From contig NZ_JMCL01000035.1 of NCBI RefSeq assembly GCF_000690905.1, positions 1-64,000 on the forward strand: 64,000 bases of DNA, in the 5' to 3' direction. The notes below the pieces were generated by a model. The model searched no databases. It was not told the origin of the DNA and saw only the letters and a program-made list of their open reading frames with translations. The translations under genes were made by a program, and so were the position numbers. Source of the stretch: Pseudomonas sp. Ant30-3 (lineage in GTDB: Bacteria > Pseudomonadota > Gammaproteobacteria > Pseudomonadales > Pseudomonadaceae). This document shows, piece after piece, positions 44,818 to 53,925 of this stretch. Every line of letters starts with the position of its first letter. Within the stretch, counting starts at the first letter, position 1.

Positions 44818-46822
44818 TGTACATCTCTTCATGCCGGAGCAACAGCGCGACACTAAAGCCAATCTCACTGACTTCATTGAAATGTGTCGTGATCGCCTGA
44901 CAGTCTTTGGAACTGATCTCGACTGGGGCAGCGACACATGGGCGGGAGTTTGTAATTTTACCGTCATAGGCGCTCCCTCTAGGGGGTTCACTTCCAGTCA
45001 AATGCTAGACCCTGAAATTGTTCCTTTCGCTAAATCCTATGTGCGCTACCAACACCAGTACTACTCCAACAGTGGCAGTCGCTGCAAAGAGATAAAGGGT
45101 ATTCGCTGTGTTGAGAAAGCGCTATTGCAGGTCAAAGGAAAGGCAGATATCACGCTGACAGACCTCAATGTATTGGATGTGGCAGCGCAGGTTGCGCGTG
45201 AGTACAAGGCGTCCGCATACCAGGCAGGTTGCAGCCTAGTGAAACTCGTAGAGTTTCTTAACCGGGCGAAGATCATTCCGCACGCGCTTGTCTGGAAAAA
45301 CCCAATCTTAAAGCCCAACGAGCTGAATCGAACTGATGCAGCAACAAAGGCCAAACGTAGCGCGAAGGTCCCGCCAGAGCATTGTATGGAATACATGGCG
45401 GAAATGTTTTCCAATGATTTGCAAGACGCACGTGACCGATTTACTACATCTATATTCGCGCTGCTGATGTGTGCACCGTCCCGTATTGCTGAAGTGCAGG
45501 ATCTTCCGTTCCACTGCTTACATACTGAGAGCGACAGTCACGGTATTGAACGTCTGGGGCTACGATTTTATGCCGGTAAGGGTTATGGCTCGGATATTAA
45601 ATGGGTTTCAACGCCGTTTAAGAGTATTGCCACTGAGGCCATACGGCGTTTAGTGGAACTTTCAAGTGAAGGACGTAAGTTAGCGTCTTGGTATGAACAG
45701 AATCCCCACCGATTCTATCGGCATCCTGGTTGTCCACGCGTGAAGGAGGATGCCGGTTTGTCTAACGAGCAAGCATGCAGAGCGTTGGGGATTTCAGAAG
45801 AAAATCCGGCGGGTTCTTTGTGGGCTTATTTCAAACGTTACTCACCGTTTGCTACTCTTAGGTTAAAGGGAGAACCGTTGACCCTGGCTTTTCTCAATGA
45901 ATATTGCCACAGTAAACTACCAGATAACTGGCCCTGGTTTGATAAAAAGAAAAACATAAAATATTCCGAAGCTCTGTTGTGTTTTAGAAAACATGAACTA
46001 CGTAAGGATATGAGAGCCAGTCCAGTTTTGCTTTGGAAGCCCGGCACCATTACGTTCACGAGTGACATGAATTATATCAATGGGCAAGAGAGAAATATCT
46101 GGATTCGGCACGGTTACAGGAATCTAGACGGAACTGAGATTTCGATGACGTCCCATCAAGTGCGTCATTATCTAAACACTGCCGCGCAGCGTGGCAGTCT
46201 CGCTCAGCTTGATATAGCAAAATGGTCAGGACGGGCGAATATTCATCAGAATGCTACGTACAATCACATGACGGATGATGAGTACGTTGATATGGCTCGA
46301 CAGGTAGGAGTGGGGGGTGTACTTCAGAAAATCAAACTCAAAGTTCCTGTCACGTTTGCAGATCTGGATGCGATGGGCGAAGGCATTGCTCATGTAACTG
46401 AATATGGGTTCTGCGTACATGACTTTTCAATGTTGCCGTGCCAGAAGCATCGCGACTGCTTGAACTGCACTGAGCAAGTTTGCGTCAAGGGGGACGAGGA
46501 AAAGCTGGAGCGCTTAAAAAAACAGCGTGAGGGCATTCGCTTGCAGCTTAGAAAGGCAGTGAATGCGTCTGAAGAAAGTGTCTACGGTGCAGACCGCTGG
46601 AGCCAGCATCAAATTACTACGCTGGATAGAGTAGACCAGCTTATCGAGATCTTGGAATCGCCGACCACTGCGAATGGCTCGGTAATCCATTTAAGCGTTG
46701 ATCAGGAGTTCAGCCCGCTCAAGCGTGAGATAGCTGCACACACAGTTGTTGCTGAAAACGGTGCTCCTTCTATATTGATCACTCCTGATATTGATGAGCT
46801 TCGCACACTCTTTGGAGTCTAA
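44810..46822 (+). CDS. Tyrosine recombinase 3 of the trio
   Basis: This 670-residue protein has a recombinase core: Arg in CAPSRIAEVQ near 228, H-x-x-R in SHQVRHYLN near 450 and the Tyr in ATYNHMTDDEY near 485. A C-terminal cysteine-rich segment follows (FCVHDFSMLPC then DCLNCTEQVC near 545-565), then a basic coiled coil. The size, Cys cluster and position before a small coiled-coil gene recall TnpB of Tn554. It overlaps recombinase 2 by 8 nt and ends 2 nt before the next gene. Confidence 0.83.
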   Translation: MSDVHLFMPEQQRDTKANLTDFIEMCRDRLTVFGTDLDWGSDTWAGVCNFTVIGAPSRGFTSSQMLDPEIVPFAKSYVRYQHQYYSNSGSRCKEIKGIRCVEKALLQVKGKADITLTDLNVLDVAAQVAREYKASAYQAGCSLVKLVEFLNRAKIIPHALVWKNPILKPNELNRTDAATKAKRSAKVPPEHCMEYMAEMFSNDLQDARDRFTTSIFALLMCAPSRIAEVQDLPFHCLHTESDSHGIERLGLRFYAGKGYGSDIKWVSTPFKSIATEAIRRLVELSSEGRKLASWYEQNPHRFYRHPGCPRVKEDAGLSNEQACRALGISEENPAGSLWAYFKRYSPFATLRLKGEPLTLAFLNEYCHSKLPDNWPWFDKKKNIKYSEALLCFRKHELRKDMRASPVLLWKPGTITFTSDMNYINGQERNIWIRHGYRNLDGTEISMTSHQVRHYLNTAAQRGSLAQLDIAKWSGRANIHQNATYNHMTDDEYVDMARQVGVGGVLQKIKLKVPVTFADLDAMGEGIAHVTEYGFCVHDFSMLPCQKHRDCLNCTEQVCVKGDEEKLERLKKQREGIRLQLRKAVNASEESVYGADRWSQHQITTLDRVDQLIEILESPTTANGSVIHLSVDQEFSPLKREIAAHTVVAENGAPSILITPDIDELRTLFGV

Positions 46823-46824
46823 CG

Positions 46825-47217
46825 ATGGCAAAGCATCTAACCCGCAGAGACATCGCTATTCTAGTTAACCAGATTGACGCTTGGGAAGGTAAGTTAGGTT
46901 GGGATGCTCTGTGTGACGTGGCTGCGCCTCTAATCGGTGGGAGACCTACTCGACAGACCCTTAGTTCGCACGGTCAGATAAAAGCAGCATTTGGACAAAA
47001 AAAAATTCAGTTGAAAACCGGATTTGTTTCAACAAAGAGACCGCCAAGCTTGAATATCGCAGAACAGCGCATCAGGCGCTTAGAAAGCGAAAATGAACGC
47101 CTAAAAATGGAAAATTCTAAATTATTAGAGCAGTTTGTGAGATGGCAATACAATGCGTACAAACACGGAGTGACCAAAGATAAGCTTGATGTTGAGCTGC
47201 CCAAAATTGACAGATAG
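46825..47217 (+). CDS. Small coiled-coil protein of the recombinase operon
   Basis: This 130-residue protein starts MAKHLTRRDIAILVNQID. Residues about 75-105 form a leucine-rich coiled coil (RRLESENERLKMENSKLLEQF). GGAG lies about 10 nt before the ATG, 2 nt after recombinase 3. It is the fourth gene of the coupled operon and probably an accessory DNA-binding or bridging factor. Analogues are TnpC (DUF6262) of Tn554 and the small accessory protein of Gamma-Mobile-Trio elements; homology is not established here. Confidence 0.75.
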   Translation: MAKHLTRRDIAILVNQIDAWEGKLGWDALCDVAAPLIGGRPTRQTLSSHGQIKAAFGQKKIQLKTGFVSTKRPPSLNIAEQRIRRLESENERLKMENSKLLEQFVRWQYNAYKHGVTKDKLDVELPKIDR

Positions 47218-47406
47218 ACATCTTAAACCGTTGGCTGATGAAACTGCGCTTAAGATTGGGTTGTCGAGGCCTGGAGCAATTCTGAGTCGGCGTTGACGTC
47301 CCCTCCGGCGAAGCTCGTTCGAAACCATAGCCCTTGAACTGGGCTAACCTTGTGCACGTAGATCGGTTTACGTCTTACCCGATCCTTAACGATACAGGAT
47401 GAGGCT

Positions 47407-47646
47407 ATGACTTGTGCTGAAGCTGTAGAGGTCGGGGCTGACTTGGCGTTTGAGGAATGGAATCGGCTCTGGATGATTCAAGGTCACGATGTGATGTGCC
47501 GCCTTTGCCTGAGACGTCAAAGGCTAGTCTCGGCTCGTGAAGCTTTTACGCACCGTCGACCTTGTATCTGGTCGATGGCCAAAAAAAAACATTACCCCTG
47601 GCAAGCATTGGCCAGCATTCTTCAGCCATTCGACCGGAATCATTGA
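47407..47646 (+). CDS. Small Cys/His-containing hypothetical protein
   Basis: This open frame of 79 residues has GATGAGG just before its ATG. It contains VMCRLCLRRQ and, 16 residues later, THRRPC, which could form a CxxC...HxxxC zinc site. Small proteins with this pattern occur in Pseudomonas accessory regions as far as I recall, with no known role. The 189 nt between it and the recombinase operon show no clear gene. The sequence GC content is higher than in the ABC cargo that follows. Confidence 0.5.
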   Translation: MTCAEAVEVGADLAFEEWNRLWMIQGHDVMCRLCLRRQRLVSAREAFTHRRPCIWSMAKKKHYPWQALASILQPFDRNH

Positions 47647-47735
47647 TGCGCCAGTGTGTTCAGTGGGAGGATGCCTAGCTTCAATTTTCGGGTAAGTACT
47701 ACTGAACAGAGGTGAAATAAACGATGTGGGTGTAA

Positions 47736-47985
47736 CTCAGCACCCTCAAACGCCGGAAGCTGCAACATAAAATATTTGATTCGGTCACATCCGAACGGCT
47801 CGACCGGATCGCTCTCATGGGCCAGCGAGCACTGGAGGTTTTTGAGAGTCGGGAAGCCGCTACCCGCTGGATGTCAGTACCCAACCGGTCGTTGGGACAT
47901 TCAATACCGTTGATGCTGTGCTCGACCGGTCTTGGAGCCGTATAGGTTCGTCGTGTACTTCGCGCACTGTAGTGGGGCAGTCCAT
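47736..47985 (+). pseudogene. Decayed Xre/MbcA/ParS-type antitoxin
   Basis: Reading the + strand from 47736 gives a 69-codon frame with no start codon and a stop at 47943. It contains LSTLKRRK, SERLDRIALMGQRALEVF, then REAATRWMSVPNRSLG and IPLMLCSTGLGAV. This is the pattern of the Xre/MbcA/ParS antitoxin C-terminal toxin-binding domain (A-x-x-W-L..PN..LGG..P..LL.T..G). After the stop, a +1 frame continues RRVLRAL then WG, matching the domain's end. The N-terminal DNA-binding half is missing, and no RES toxin was recognised downstream, so this is a relic of a toxin-antitoxin pair. Confidence 0.6.
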
Positions 47986-48141
47986 CCCGTAGCTGCATTC
48001 CATATGGTGCCTTAAGCGCAGCTTAATTTTACTAGCTATATGCCATACTCGCTTCTTGCCGCCCCGTCCATGCGAGGCCGAAAGCTCCTACTCGAGTGAG
48101 GCAAGTACTCCTGTGATGTTATCTCGTATTGGTATAGGGAC
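47986..48141. other. Non-coding stretch before the ABC operon
   Basis: Together with the pseudogene this belongs to a 495-nt stretch without an intact gene. No recognisable toxin gene remnant or repeat was found. The promoter of the ABC-three-component genes must lie here but no clear -35/-10 pair stood out. Confidence 0.4.
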
Positions 48142-50040
48142 ATGCTAAAAAAACTCAGATTAAAAAGATCGGATAATTATGATTGCCATGTAGCTGTCTA
48201 TCATATGTCTAAGATGGTGATAGCTTATATCCACGGTAATGAACATGAATTAAACTTGGGTAGCGAGCAAGGCCTTGATCAATGGGACGATCTTGTTATT
48301 GAGCGCAATGATGGTTCTTTGAAATACTTGCAGGTTAAACGTCAGGCCAAAGATTTTTGTGAGTATGGTATTCTCCGAGGAGTTAAAGCTAGAGGGGATA
48401 ATAAAGGGGATCCTCATGAGTTATCAGCTTTAGACAAGGCTTTTGTAGGGTTGTCTTCTTTTTATAATAAGATTGACGATCATAAGGCATGTGCCAAAAG
48501 ATTTTGTCTCACAGTGCCGGCGAATAGCATAAATATAAAGAAAGACTTGGAGTTACGAGTTCTCTCTGAACTTTGCCAGGAGTGTAGAAAAGATAGCGCA
48601 ACGTCCAGTGGCCTTGAGCAAAGGCTTGATGGCGGGACTCAGGATATAATTACATGGCTTAAGAGTTGGTGCGGCTTCACTAGCGTAGAACAGATTTTAT
48701 TTGTATTAAAAAAAGTCACTATCGAGGCTGTTGGAGATGAAAGTCAAATTCATGAGTGTACTAACACAATTCTGGCTCAGTGCTTCGATGAGGTAGATTT
48801 GGCTAGGGAAGCAATTTATAACTATCTTCATAGTGAAGCAACTGATATAGGGGTGGTTTCTCCGAAACATCTGATCCCTCGATTGGAAGGCTTTTTTAAA
48901 ATAGATCAGAAGGTTTGGACATTTTACAAGCAAAGTGAAGGGGTGGCCGATTGGCATGTAGATGGACTTGTTGTCAATTCCGCTGCTGATCCACTTAACT
49001 ATGTCGACTCGTTATGGGAGAACGGGCTGAATCAATCAACTTTAATTGTCAGTAACAGCATACCTTTCTCCATGAGTCCGACAAAAAATGATGCTTTAGT
49101 TAAGTCACTTTTTAGGTTGGCTATTCATCTTCCTCGTAACTCGCTTGCTTGCTTTACTGACTCTACTCAAGGGCTTGAAGTTGCTCGATTATCAGTGAAT
49201 GGTACTCTTGGCACAGGGAAACAAGACGTTAGTGGAAATCAGCTTAACTGGAAAGATCATACCCAGCATCACAATATAGCAAGTGGGCGAAATTTAAAAG
49301 ATAATCTAGAGCTAGAGCATGAGGCATCACATTTAAATAAAAAAATGGATGATCGGACTTGGCTAAAATTAACAGAAGTTATGCATGTAAATTTGAGAGA
49401 GCTCAACGGTGATCTGCGGCCTGCAGTACAAGAGTTATGGAGTAGTTGGCGCTCAATATTAAGCGCGTCGACGTTGGATAGAAATAAGTTCCTGTGCGAT
49501 ATGTTAGTGCTCAATGCCGAGAGAAAACATGTGATATCTGAAATGCGTGTCGGGTTGGCTACGGTTGAGCTTATGGCAGAAAGTATATTGTTTTTGCTTA
49601 TCGTGGCTGCAGCTATAGGTGGCGCCGATGCGAAGTGGGATGCTATAAGTCCTGACCTTGAAGCTAAGCTAGTTGGACTCAGATATTGGGGAGGGACTGG
49701 TCGTGAAATTTTAGTGCGTGAACTTTTCTCTGAGGATGATGATGAGTCAGTAGAGTTAGTCATAGGCGGTGAGGTTAAACCTATTTTGTTGCTCCCCCAC
49801 ATTAAATCTTCCTCTAGTGAGTTCTACTCGGTTTCCCTCAGGGACGATAAGTTTAGCTCCGACTCTCTAATTAGTCCTAAGCGCCCTAAACTGTTAGTCA
49901 CAAAAGGGAGGAAGCTGGATGGGCTAATCCGGGCTGGCGATCTCAACGCTATTCGTGAAGAATTACAAAAAGAGCTTTCTTTAAAGCAGGCGTCACGAGA
50001 AAGAAATATAACGAAGGTCAGTTCGGGTGAGATTATATGA
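48142..50040 (+). CDS. ABC-three-component system effector, nuclease-like N-terminus
   Basis: This 632-residue protein probably is the toxic effector of an ABC-three-component conflict system. The N-terminus has acidic residues DQWDDLVIE (Asp49, Asp50) followed by YLQVKRQ (Gln64-Val65-Lys66), spaced as in the D-QxK active site of restriction-endonuclease-fold DUF4297-type domains. The rest is an all-helical region of unknown fold with a hydrophobic stretch near residue 475-490. Only a weak Shine-Dalgarno (AGGGA) lies right before the ATG. It overlaps the next gene by 4 nt. The DNA is markedly AT-rich relative to the core genome. Confidence 0.72.
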   Translation: MLKKLRLKRSDNYDCHVAVYHMSKMVIAYIHGNEHELNLGSEQGLDQWDDLVIERNDGSLKYLQVKRQAKDFCEYGILRGVKARGDNKGDPHELSALDKAFVGLSSFYNKIDDHKACAKRFCLTVPANSINIKKDLELRVLSELCQECRKDSATSSGLEQRLDGGTQDIITWLKSWCGFTSVEQILFVLKKVTIEAVGDESQIHECTNTILAQCFDEVDLAREAIYNYLHSEATDIGVVSPKHLIPRLEGFFKIDQKVWTFYKQSEGVADWHVDGLVVNSAADPLNYVDSLWENGLNQSTLIVSNSIPFSMSPTKNDALVKSLFRLAIHLPRNSLACFTDSTQGLEVARLSVNGTLGTGKQDVSGNQLNWKDHTQHHNIASGRNLKDNLELEHEASHLNKKMDDRTWLKLTEVMHVNLRELNGDLRPAVQELWSSWRSILSASTLDRNKFLCDMLVLNAERKHVISEMRVGLATVELMAESILFLLIVAAAIGGADAKWDAISPDLEAKLVGLRYWGGTGREILVRELFSEDDDESVELVIGGEVKPILLLPHIKSSSSEFYSVSLRDDKFSSDSLISPKRPKLLVTKGRKLDGLIRAGDLNAIREELQKELSLKQASRERNITKVSSGEII

Positions 50041-50633
50041 ATTGTGATAGCCTGCGGGCGGCCATTTTGGAGCTCGCTCAGAATAGGTTTTTTCTCGCAG
50101 AACAAGAGCGTTCTGATTATTTCTATTCCTTAGTTCAGGATGGCGTCTTTGCCAGATCTGTTGTTACATTAAAAAAACACACTGCGGGCTCCGGTGGGAA
50201 TAAAACTTTATTGCTGGTATGTCTTAGCTCGACAGAGCAAATTGCCCTAGGAGCTAAATGGGCCGCTGATGTAAGAGATGAGTTACCCGAACCAGAAGCG
50301 TCGGATCTGTATCTATTTTTATCAGTAGATGGCATTTCTGATGGAGAATGTTCCCGACTAGAAGCTGATGAGCAATTTTGTCGAAAGTATGTGCTTCGAC
50401 CATACGAAAGCTATTCGAGTTTAGTAATGCGTACATTTCTAGGTCCGCTAGAGGTAGGTGATGAGGCGGTTAGCGTTGCAGATCCTGTTGTTAGTGCGAT
50501 GAGATCAACCGAGAAAGAACATAACTGGCTGGATTCCCCAATGCAGGAGCATTGGAAGCGGCTTTTTTTGTCGGATCACGAAAGTACAGTTATCGCTAGT
50601 CTTCTTATCGACGAAAGGAATCAAGAGGAATAA
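50037..50633 (+). CDS. ABC-three-component system middle component
   Basis: This 198-residue protein sits between the effector and the ATPase, overlapping the first by 4 nt and ending 2 nt before the second. No catalytic motif is visible. The position and size fit the small 'middle component' described for ABC-three-component systems, thought to link effector and ATPase. The assignment rests on context rather than on a motif. Confidence 0.62.
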   Translation: MNCDSLRAAILELAQNRFFLAEQERSDYFYSLVQDGVFARSVVTLKKHTAGSGGNKTLLLVCLSSTEQIALGAKWAADVRDELPEPEASDLYLFLSVDGISDGECSRLEADEQFCRKYVLRPYESYSSLVMRTFLGPLEVGDEAVSVADPVVSAMRSTEKEHNWLDSPMQEHWKRLFLSDHESTVIASLLIDERNQEE

Positions 50634-50635
50634 CT

Positions 50636-53569
50636 ATGCTAACTTTGAATTCAATAGAGCTGAGCAATATTCGGCGATTTTCAACTAATGTTAAAATTGA
50701 AGTAGGGCCTGGTGCAACGATCTTACTTGCACCGAACGGGACTGGTAAGACTGCTGTGTTTGAAGCTATTGAGCTGGCTCTTACGGGTAATGTTAATAGG
50801 CTGGGTGAGGACTTTATTCCTCTCATCAAGGACGGAGAGAACCTAGCGTCCGTCAGATTGAACTTCACTAAGTGGAGTCGCGAGGTTTCTGTTACCGAAA
50901 GGGGTATAGTAGAAGTTGTTCCAGGAGAGTTAGATGCGCTTTTTCCTGGTGTGGATCCTCAACACTATCCCTACCTTCTCAGATTAACCCATCTATTAGA
51001 TCAGCGTGGCAAGCAGTGGTTTTTGCAGGGTACTTCAGAGGAAGCTGGTCAGCAGTTATCGCGGCTTCCTCTAGGTAGAGAGGCGAGCCAGATTTTTCAA
51101 AAAATGGTCCCAATTAAACGTGCTCTTACGCAAGAAAAAACAGATGCCTCTGCACAGTTAGATAAATTTTCAACTAGTTTGGGTCGATGGGAGAGCTTGG
51201 TATCATCAAGAACTGAATCATTGTCGTCGGTTAAGCCATTAAAGTCGCTTGAGGAGATTTTACTTCTCGTAGGTGCTAATGGCTCCGGACTAACTGGCAC
51301 AACGTCTGCAGATATGGGCTATGTCCGAGAAGAACTAGGATCTATTAGAAATGCCGTTAATCAGAAATTAACAACTTCTCAACAGAAGCTGTCTAGATTA
51401 GTTGATTTTTTTCCGCAGTTAAATCGTCATAAAGAGCTGTTGGATAATAAGTCAAGTAGTGAGGTTGCGATTGGGCAGAAATTAGCCGCTCTTGCTTCAT
51501 TAAAGCAAGATGTGGAGTTGCTTAATCAAAAGATTTCAACTAATGAAGCTTTGTTAATAAGGGTGGCGTCGGATTGCAGTAAAGCCATTAAGAGGAGCGA
51601 GAAAGTTGAGTTCTTAGGGCGAGAGCGTTCTAAAATAGTTGGGCTTAAGAGCTTGTTCGACGAGTTGGTTGTTTTAAAGGAATTAAACGAGGAGAAGAAG
51701 CTTTCTAAAAATACGGTTTTTCAAGAGCTTAAGGATGTAGTTGGTAAGCACTCGTATGTTTCTGTTACTTTTGAATATTTAACGCAGCAAGAATTAAAAC
51801 TTTTAACTGCTCGTGAAGCTTTGGCTCAATTGAAGGGTGCGAGTCAGGATTTTCTCAGAATCTCAGAGCTTATAGAAGAACTACAATCGTCAGCTGCGAG
51901 TTCAGATTCGCGCCTGTCATCTATTGTTTTAGACGTTAAAGAGGCCGCGATTAAGCTTGGAGAAGCAAGAGCATTACTGGAAGATCTTGCAAGTTTAGAG
52001 GGTAAATTAAAGGCAGCGTTGGCCCAATTATCCACCTGCGTGGATCCGGACTCAGACGATTGCCCCGTATGCAAGTCTCATGTTGGAGCTGCACATATCA
52101 GGGATAGCCTTGCGGCTGCAAGTTTAGCGGTCGGACCTCAATATTTAATCGCATCAAAAAATCATGATGATTTGGCTTTAGACCTGGCCGCAAAACGTAC
52201 GGCTATGGAACTCGAGGAAAGTTCTAGAGCTTTGCTGTCTGCAAAGCTCGATGCGGCGCTAAGAGAACAGTCTATTGCCCAATCTAAAATAGATCTCAGC
52301 TATAGTAATGAGCTAATACAGGGTCAGGATATAGCCGGTGCTACTCAGTTGCTTGAGCATCTGAGTGACGAGCTAGATCGTAAACGTTATGAGTTAGAAG
52401 CAGAGAAGAAGGCCTTGCCGGTAGTTTCACCACAAGATGTATTGCAATCATTGGAGAGTGAAATACAAAGTATTGAAATCGATGGCGATAGAATCGACTC
52501 AAGGCTGAAGGAAGCGGAGATACAGATAGCGTCTGGAACTACCAAAATCGTTGACTTGGAAATGGAACTTTCAGAAATTGAAGTCAGCGAAGAGCTTTCA
52601 ATTCTTGAAGATAGGAGAGCCACTCTTGCTGCGCAGATAGTTGATGATATTGAACAGCAAACTATTTCTAGTCAAAAGCATAGTGTTGAAGAGAAGGGTT
52701 TGCAGTTGATTAAAGACTCTGTCTCAGAAAATAATAAAGCTATAACCAGAATAGAAGCTGAGTGGGACGACTTAGGATTCGACGGTCTGCCGGCACTGGA
52801 GGCTGCTACTGCCAGCCAGCTAATTCTAACTCAAGAAACTCACAATGCCGAGAACGAACTAATATCGATAGGTAGGAGTCAGGACGAACTCGCTCGTTGG
52901 GGCTGGCACGTTGAATCGGAGAAGCTACAAAATCAGATTGACAGTCTTCGAGGAGATTTATCTGAATCAGCATATCGTATAAAAACGCTTGGCGAGATAG
53001 AACATCACGCTAACAGAGTTAATAAGGTGGAGCGGGTTAGATCAGCCTTAGAGGATTTTTCGTCAAAGCTGAAAAGCGAGATTGAGACAGTCCAAGAAAA
53101 AATAGCGACTGTAGTTCCACTTTGGAGGACGCTACTTAACCGCATTGTGCGGGAGCCTCGATTTGGAAAGACCGACCTAACATATATTTCAGAGCGAAAT
53201 AGGTCGAAAGCAAGGGTGCATGTTAAGTTGGGAACTCATGAGGTGGCAGTTGCGAACGTTGCCAGTGAGGCTCAAATGACTGATATACAGCTTGCATTCT
53301 TATTGTCAATGTCTCTAACTCACAGCTGGTCTCCTTGGAAGGCACTGTTATTAGATGATCCCACTCAACATCATGACTTAGTGCACTCGGCATCAGTCTT
53401 TGATCTTCTGAGAGATTTTATCTCTGATCACGGATACCAAGTCGTTATTGCTACGCATGATGCAGCTCAAGCTCGCTTCTTTTTAAGAAAACTTCTCAAT
53501 GATGGAATCGAGGCGCGGATCGTAAATCTGCAGCCCTCTGATGAGGGTGTTATAGTAAAGTCCATGTAG
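50636..53569 (+). CDS. Rad50/SMC-like ATPase of the ABC-three-component system
   Basis: This is a 977-residue ABC ATPase. Walker A is APNGTGKT at residues 32-39 and Walker B ALLLDDPTQ ends at Asp907-Asp908, with the H-loop in VIATHDAAQ. Between them lie two long coiled coils around a zinc-hook-like CPVC at 476-479, the Rad50 layout. The usual LSGGQ signature is replaced by ASEAQMTDIQLAFLLS. It would sense or bind DNA ends or phage nucleoprotein and gate the effector. GAGGAA precedes the ATG inside the end of the previous gene. No terminator with a clear T-run follows; a weak GAGGG/CCCTC hairpin lies at 53725. Confidence 0.82.
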   Translation: MLTLNSIELSNIRRFSTNVKIEVGPGATILLAPNGTGKTAVFEAIELALTGNVNRLGEDFIPLIKDGENLASVRLNFTKWSREVSVTERGIVEVVPGELDALFPGVDPQHYPYLLRLTHLLDQRGKQWFLQGTSEEAGQQLSRLPLGREASQIFQKMVPIKRALTQEKTDASAQLDKFSTSLGRWESLVSSRTESLSSVKPLKSLEEILLLVGANGSGLTGTTSADMGYVREELGSIRNAVNQKLTTSQQKLSRLVDFFPQLNRHKELLDNKSSSEVAIGQKLAALASLKQDVELLNQKISTNEALLIRVASDCSKAIKRSEKVEFLGRERSKIVGLKSLFDELVVLKELNEEKKLSKNTVFQELKDVVGKHSYVSVTFEYLTQQELKLLTAREALAQLKGASQDFLRISELIEELQSSAASSDSRLSSIVLDVKEAAIKLGEARALLEDLASLEGKLKAALAQLSTCVDPDSDDCPVCKSHVGAAHIRDSLAAASLAVGPQYLIASKNHDDLALDLAAKRTAMELEESSRALLSAKLDAALREQSIAQSKIDLSYSNELIQGQDIAGATQLLEHLSDELDRKRYELEAEKKALPVVSPQDVLQSLESEIQSIEIDGDRIDSRLKEAEIQIASGTTKIVDLEMELSEIEVSEELSILEDRRATLAAQIVDDIEQQTISSQKHSVEEKGLQLIKDSVSENNKAITRIEAEWDDLGFDGLPALEAATASQLILTQETHNAENELISIGRSQDELARWGWHVESEKLQNQIDSLRGDLSESAYRIKTLGEIEHHANRVNKVERVRSALEDFSSKLKSEIETVQEKIATVVPLWRTLLNRIVREPRFGKTDLTYISERNRSKARVHVKLGTHEVAVANVASEAQMTDIQLAFLLSMSLTHSWSPWKALLLDDPTQHHDLVHSASVFDLLRDFISDHGYQVVIATHDAAQARFFLRKLLNDGIEARIVNLQPSDEGVIVKSM

Positions 53570-53750
53570 TGGCATTCGCTTTCTAAATTAGCAGGGGTTA
53601 TTAAGCGAAGAGATTATATTTTGAGGGCCATTCCTATGCGAACGATTTACGTCAGGTTATGGCCGTCATCTGCAAAGTCTTAGAATGGACGTCTTTTATT
53701 GCTCAAAGATTCTTCTGTCTTACAGAGGGGCGTGTAGCCCTCAGATTTAG

Positions 53751-53787
53751 TTTTGTAAAGTTTTAGCTTATAGATCTAAAATTTTAC
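53751..53787. repeat. Attachment-site copy 2 with inverted arm (right end of island 1)
   Basis: TTTTGTAAAGTTT at 53751-53763 is identical to the left copy. GTAAAGTTTTAG (53755-53766) has an inverted partner CTAAAATTTTAC (53776-53787), 11 of 12 matching, separated by 9 nt. This looks like a core site with two recombinase-binding arms. Confidence 0.6.
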
Positions 53788-53925
53788 CGAAATTTTTGAC
53801 GAAATATGAAATTTTTGAAGGATTCTTGGATTTAGGTCTGCTTTTAGGGCTCTAAACCGTCTGATTTCTTCAGAAGAATAAATTTCAGGTATTCACAAAC
53901 GTTCGATTTACACCTGAGAACAAAC

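Larger units (their letters stand above)
41963..53766 (+). mobile_element. Island 1: recombinase-trio genomic island at the ssb 3' end
   Basis: The limits are the repeat copies at 41963 and 53751. It contains, in order, three coupled tyrosine recombinases, a coiled-coil gene, a small Cys-rich protein, a decayed Xre-type antitoxin and a three-gene ABC-three-component system. The DNA is visibly more AT-rich than the core, most strongly from 48142 on. The recombinase module resembles Gamma-Mobile-Trio elements (published as carriers of defence and offence genes) and Tn554 TnpA/B/C. The borders are inferred from the repeats. Confidence 0.7.

Noticed and set aside
47699-47998. Reverse-strand 99-codon frame in the gap before the ABC operon
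   Set aside because: The opposite strand carries the clear antitoxin relic; the reverse frame shows only basic, repetitive composition and no start signal.
47986-48141. Possible RES-type toxin remnant after the antitoxin relic
   Set aside because: Translating all three forward frames gave no convincing RES motif (GGRWN-like or VVYxS-like), so it is not annotated.
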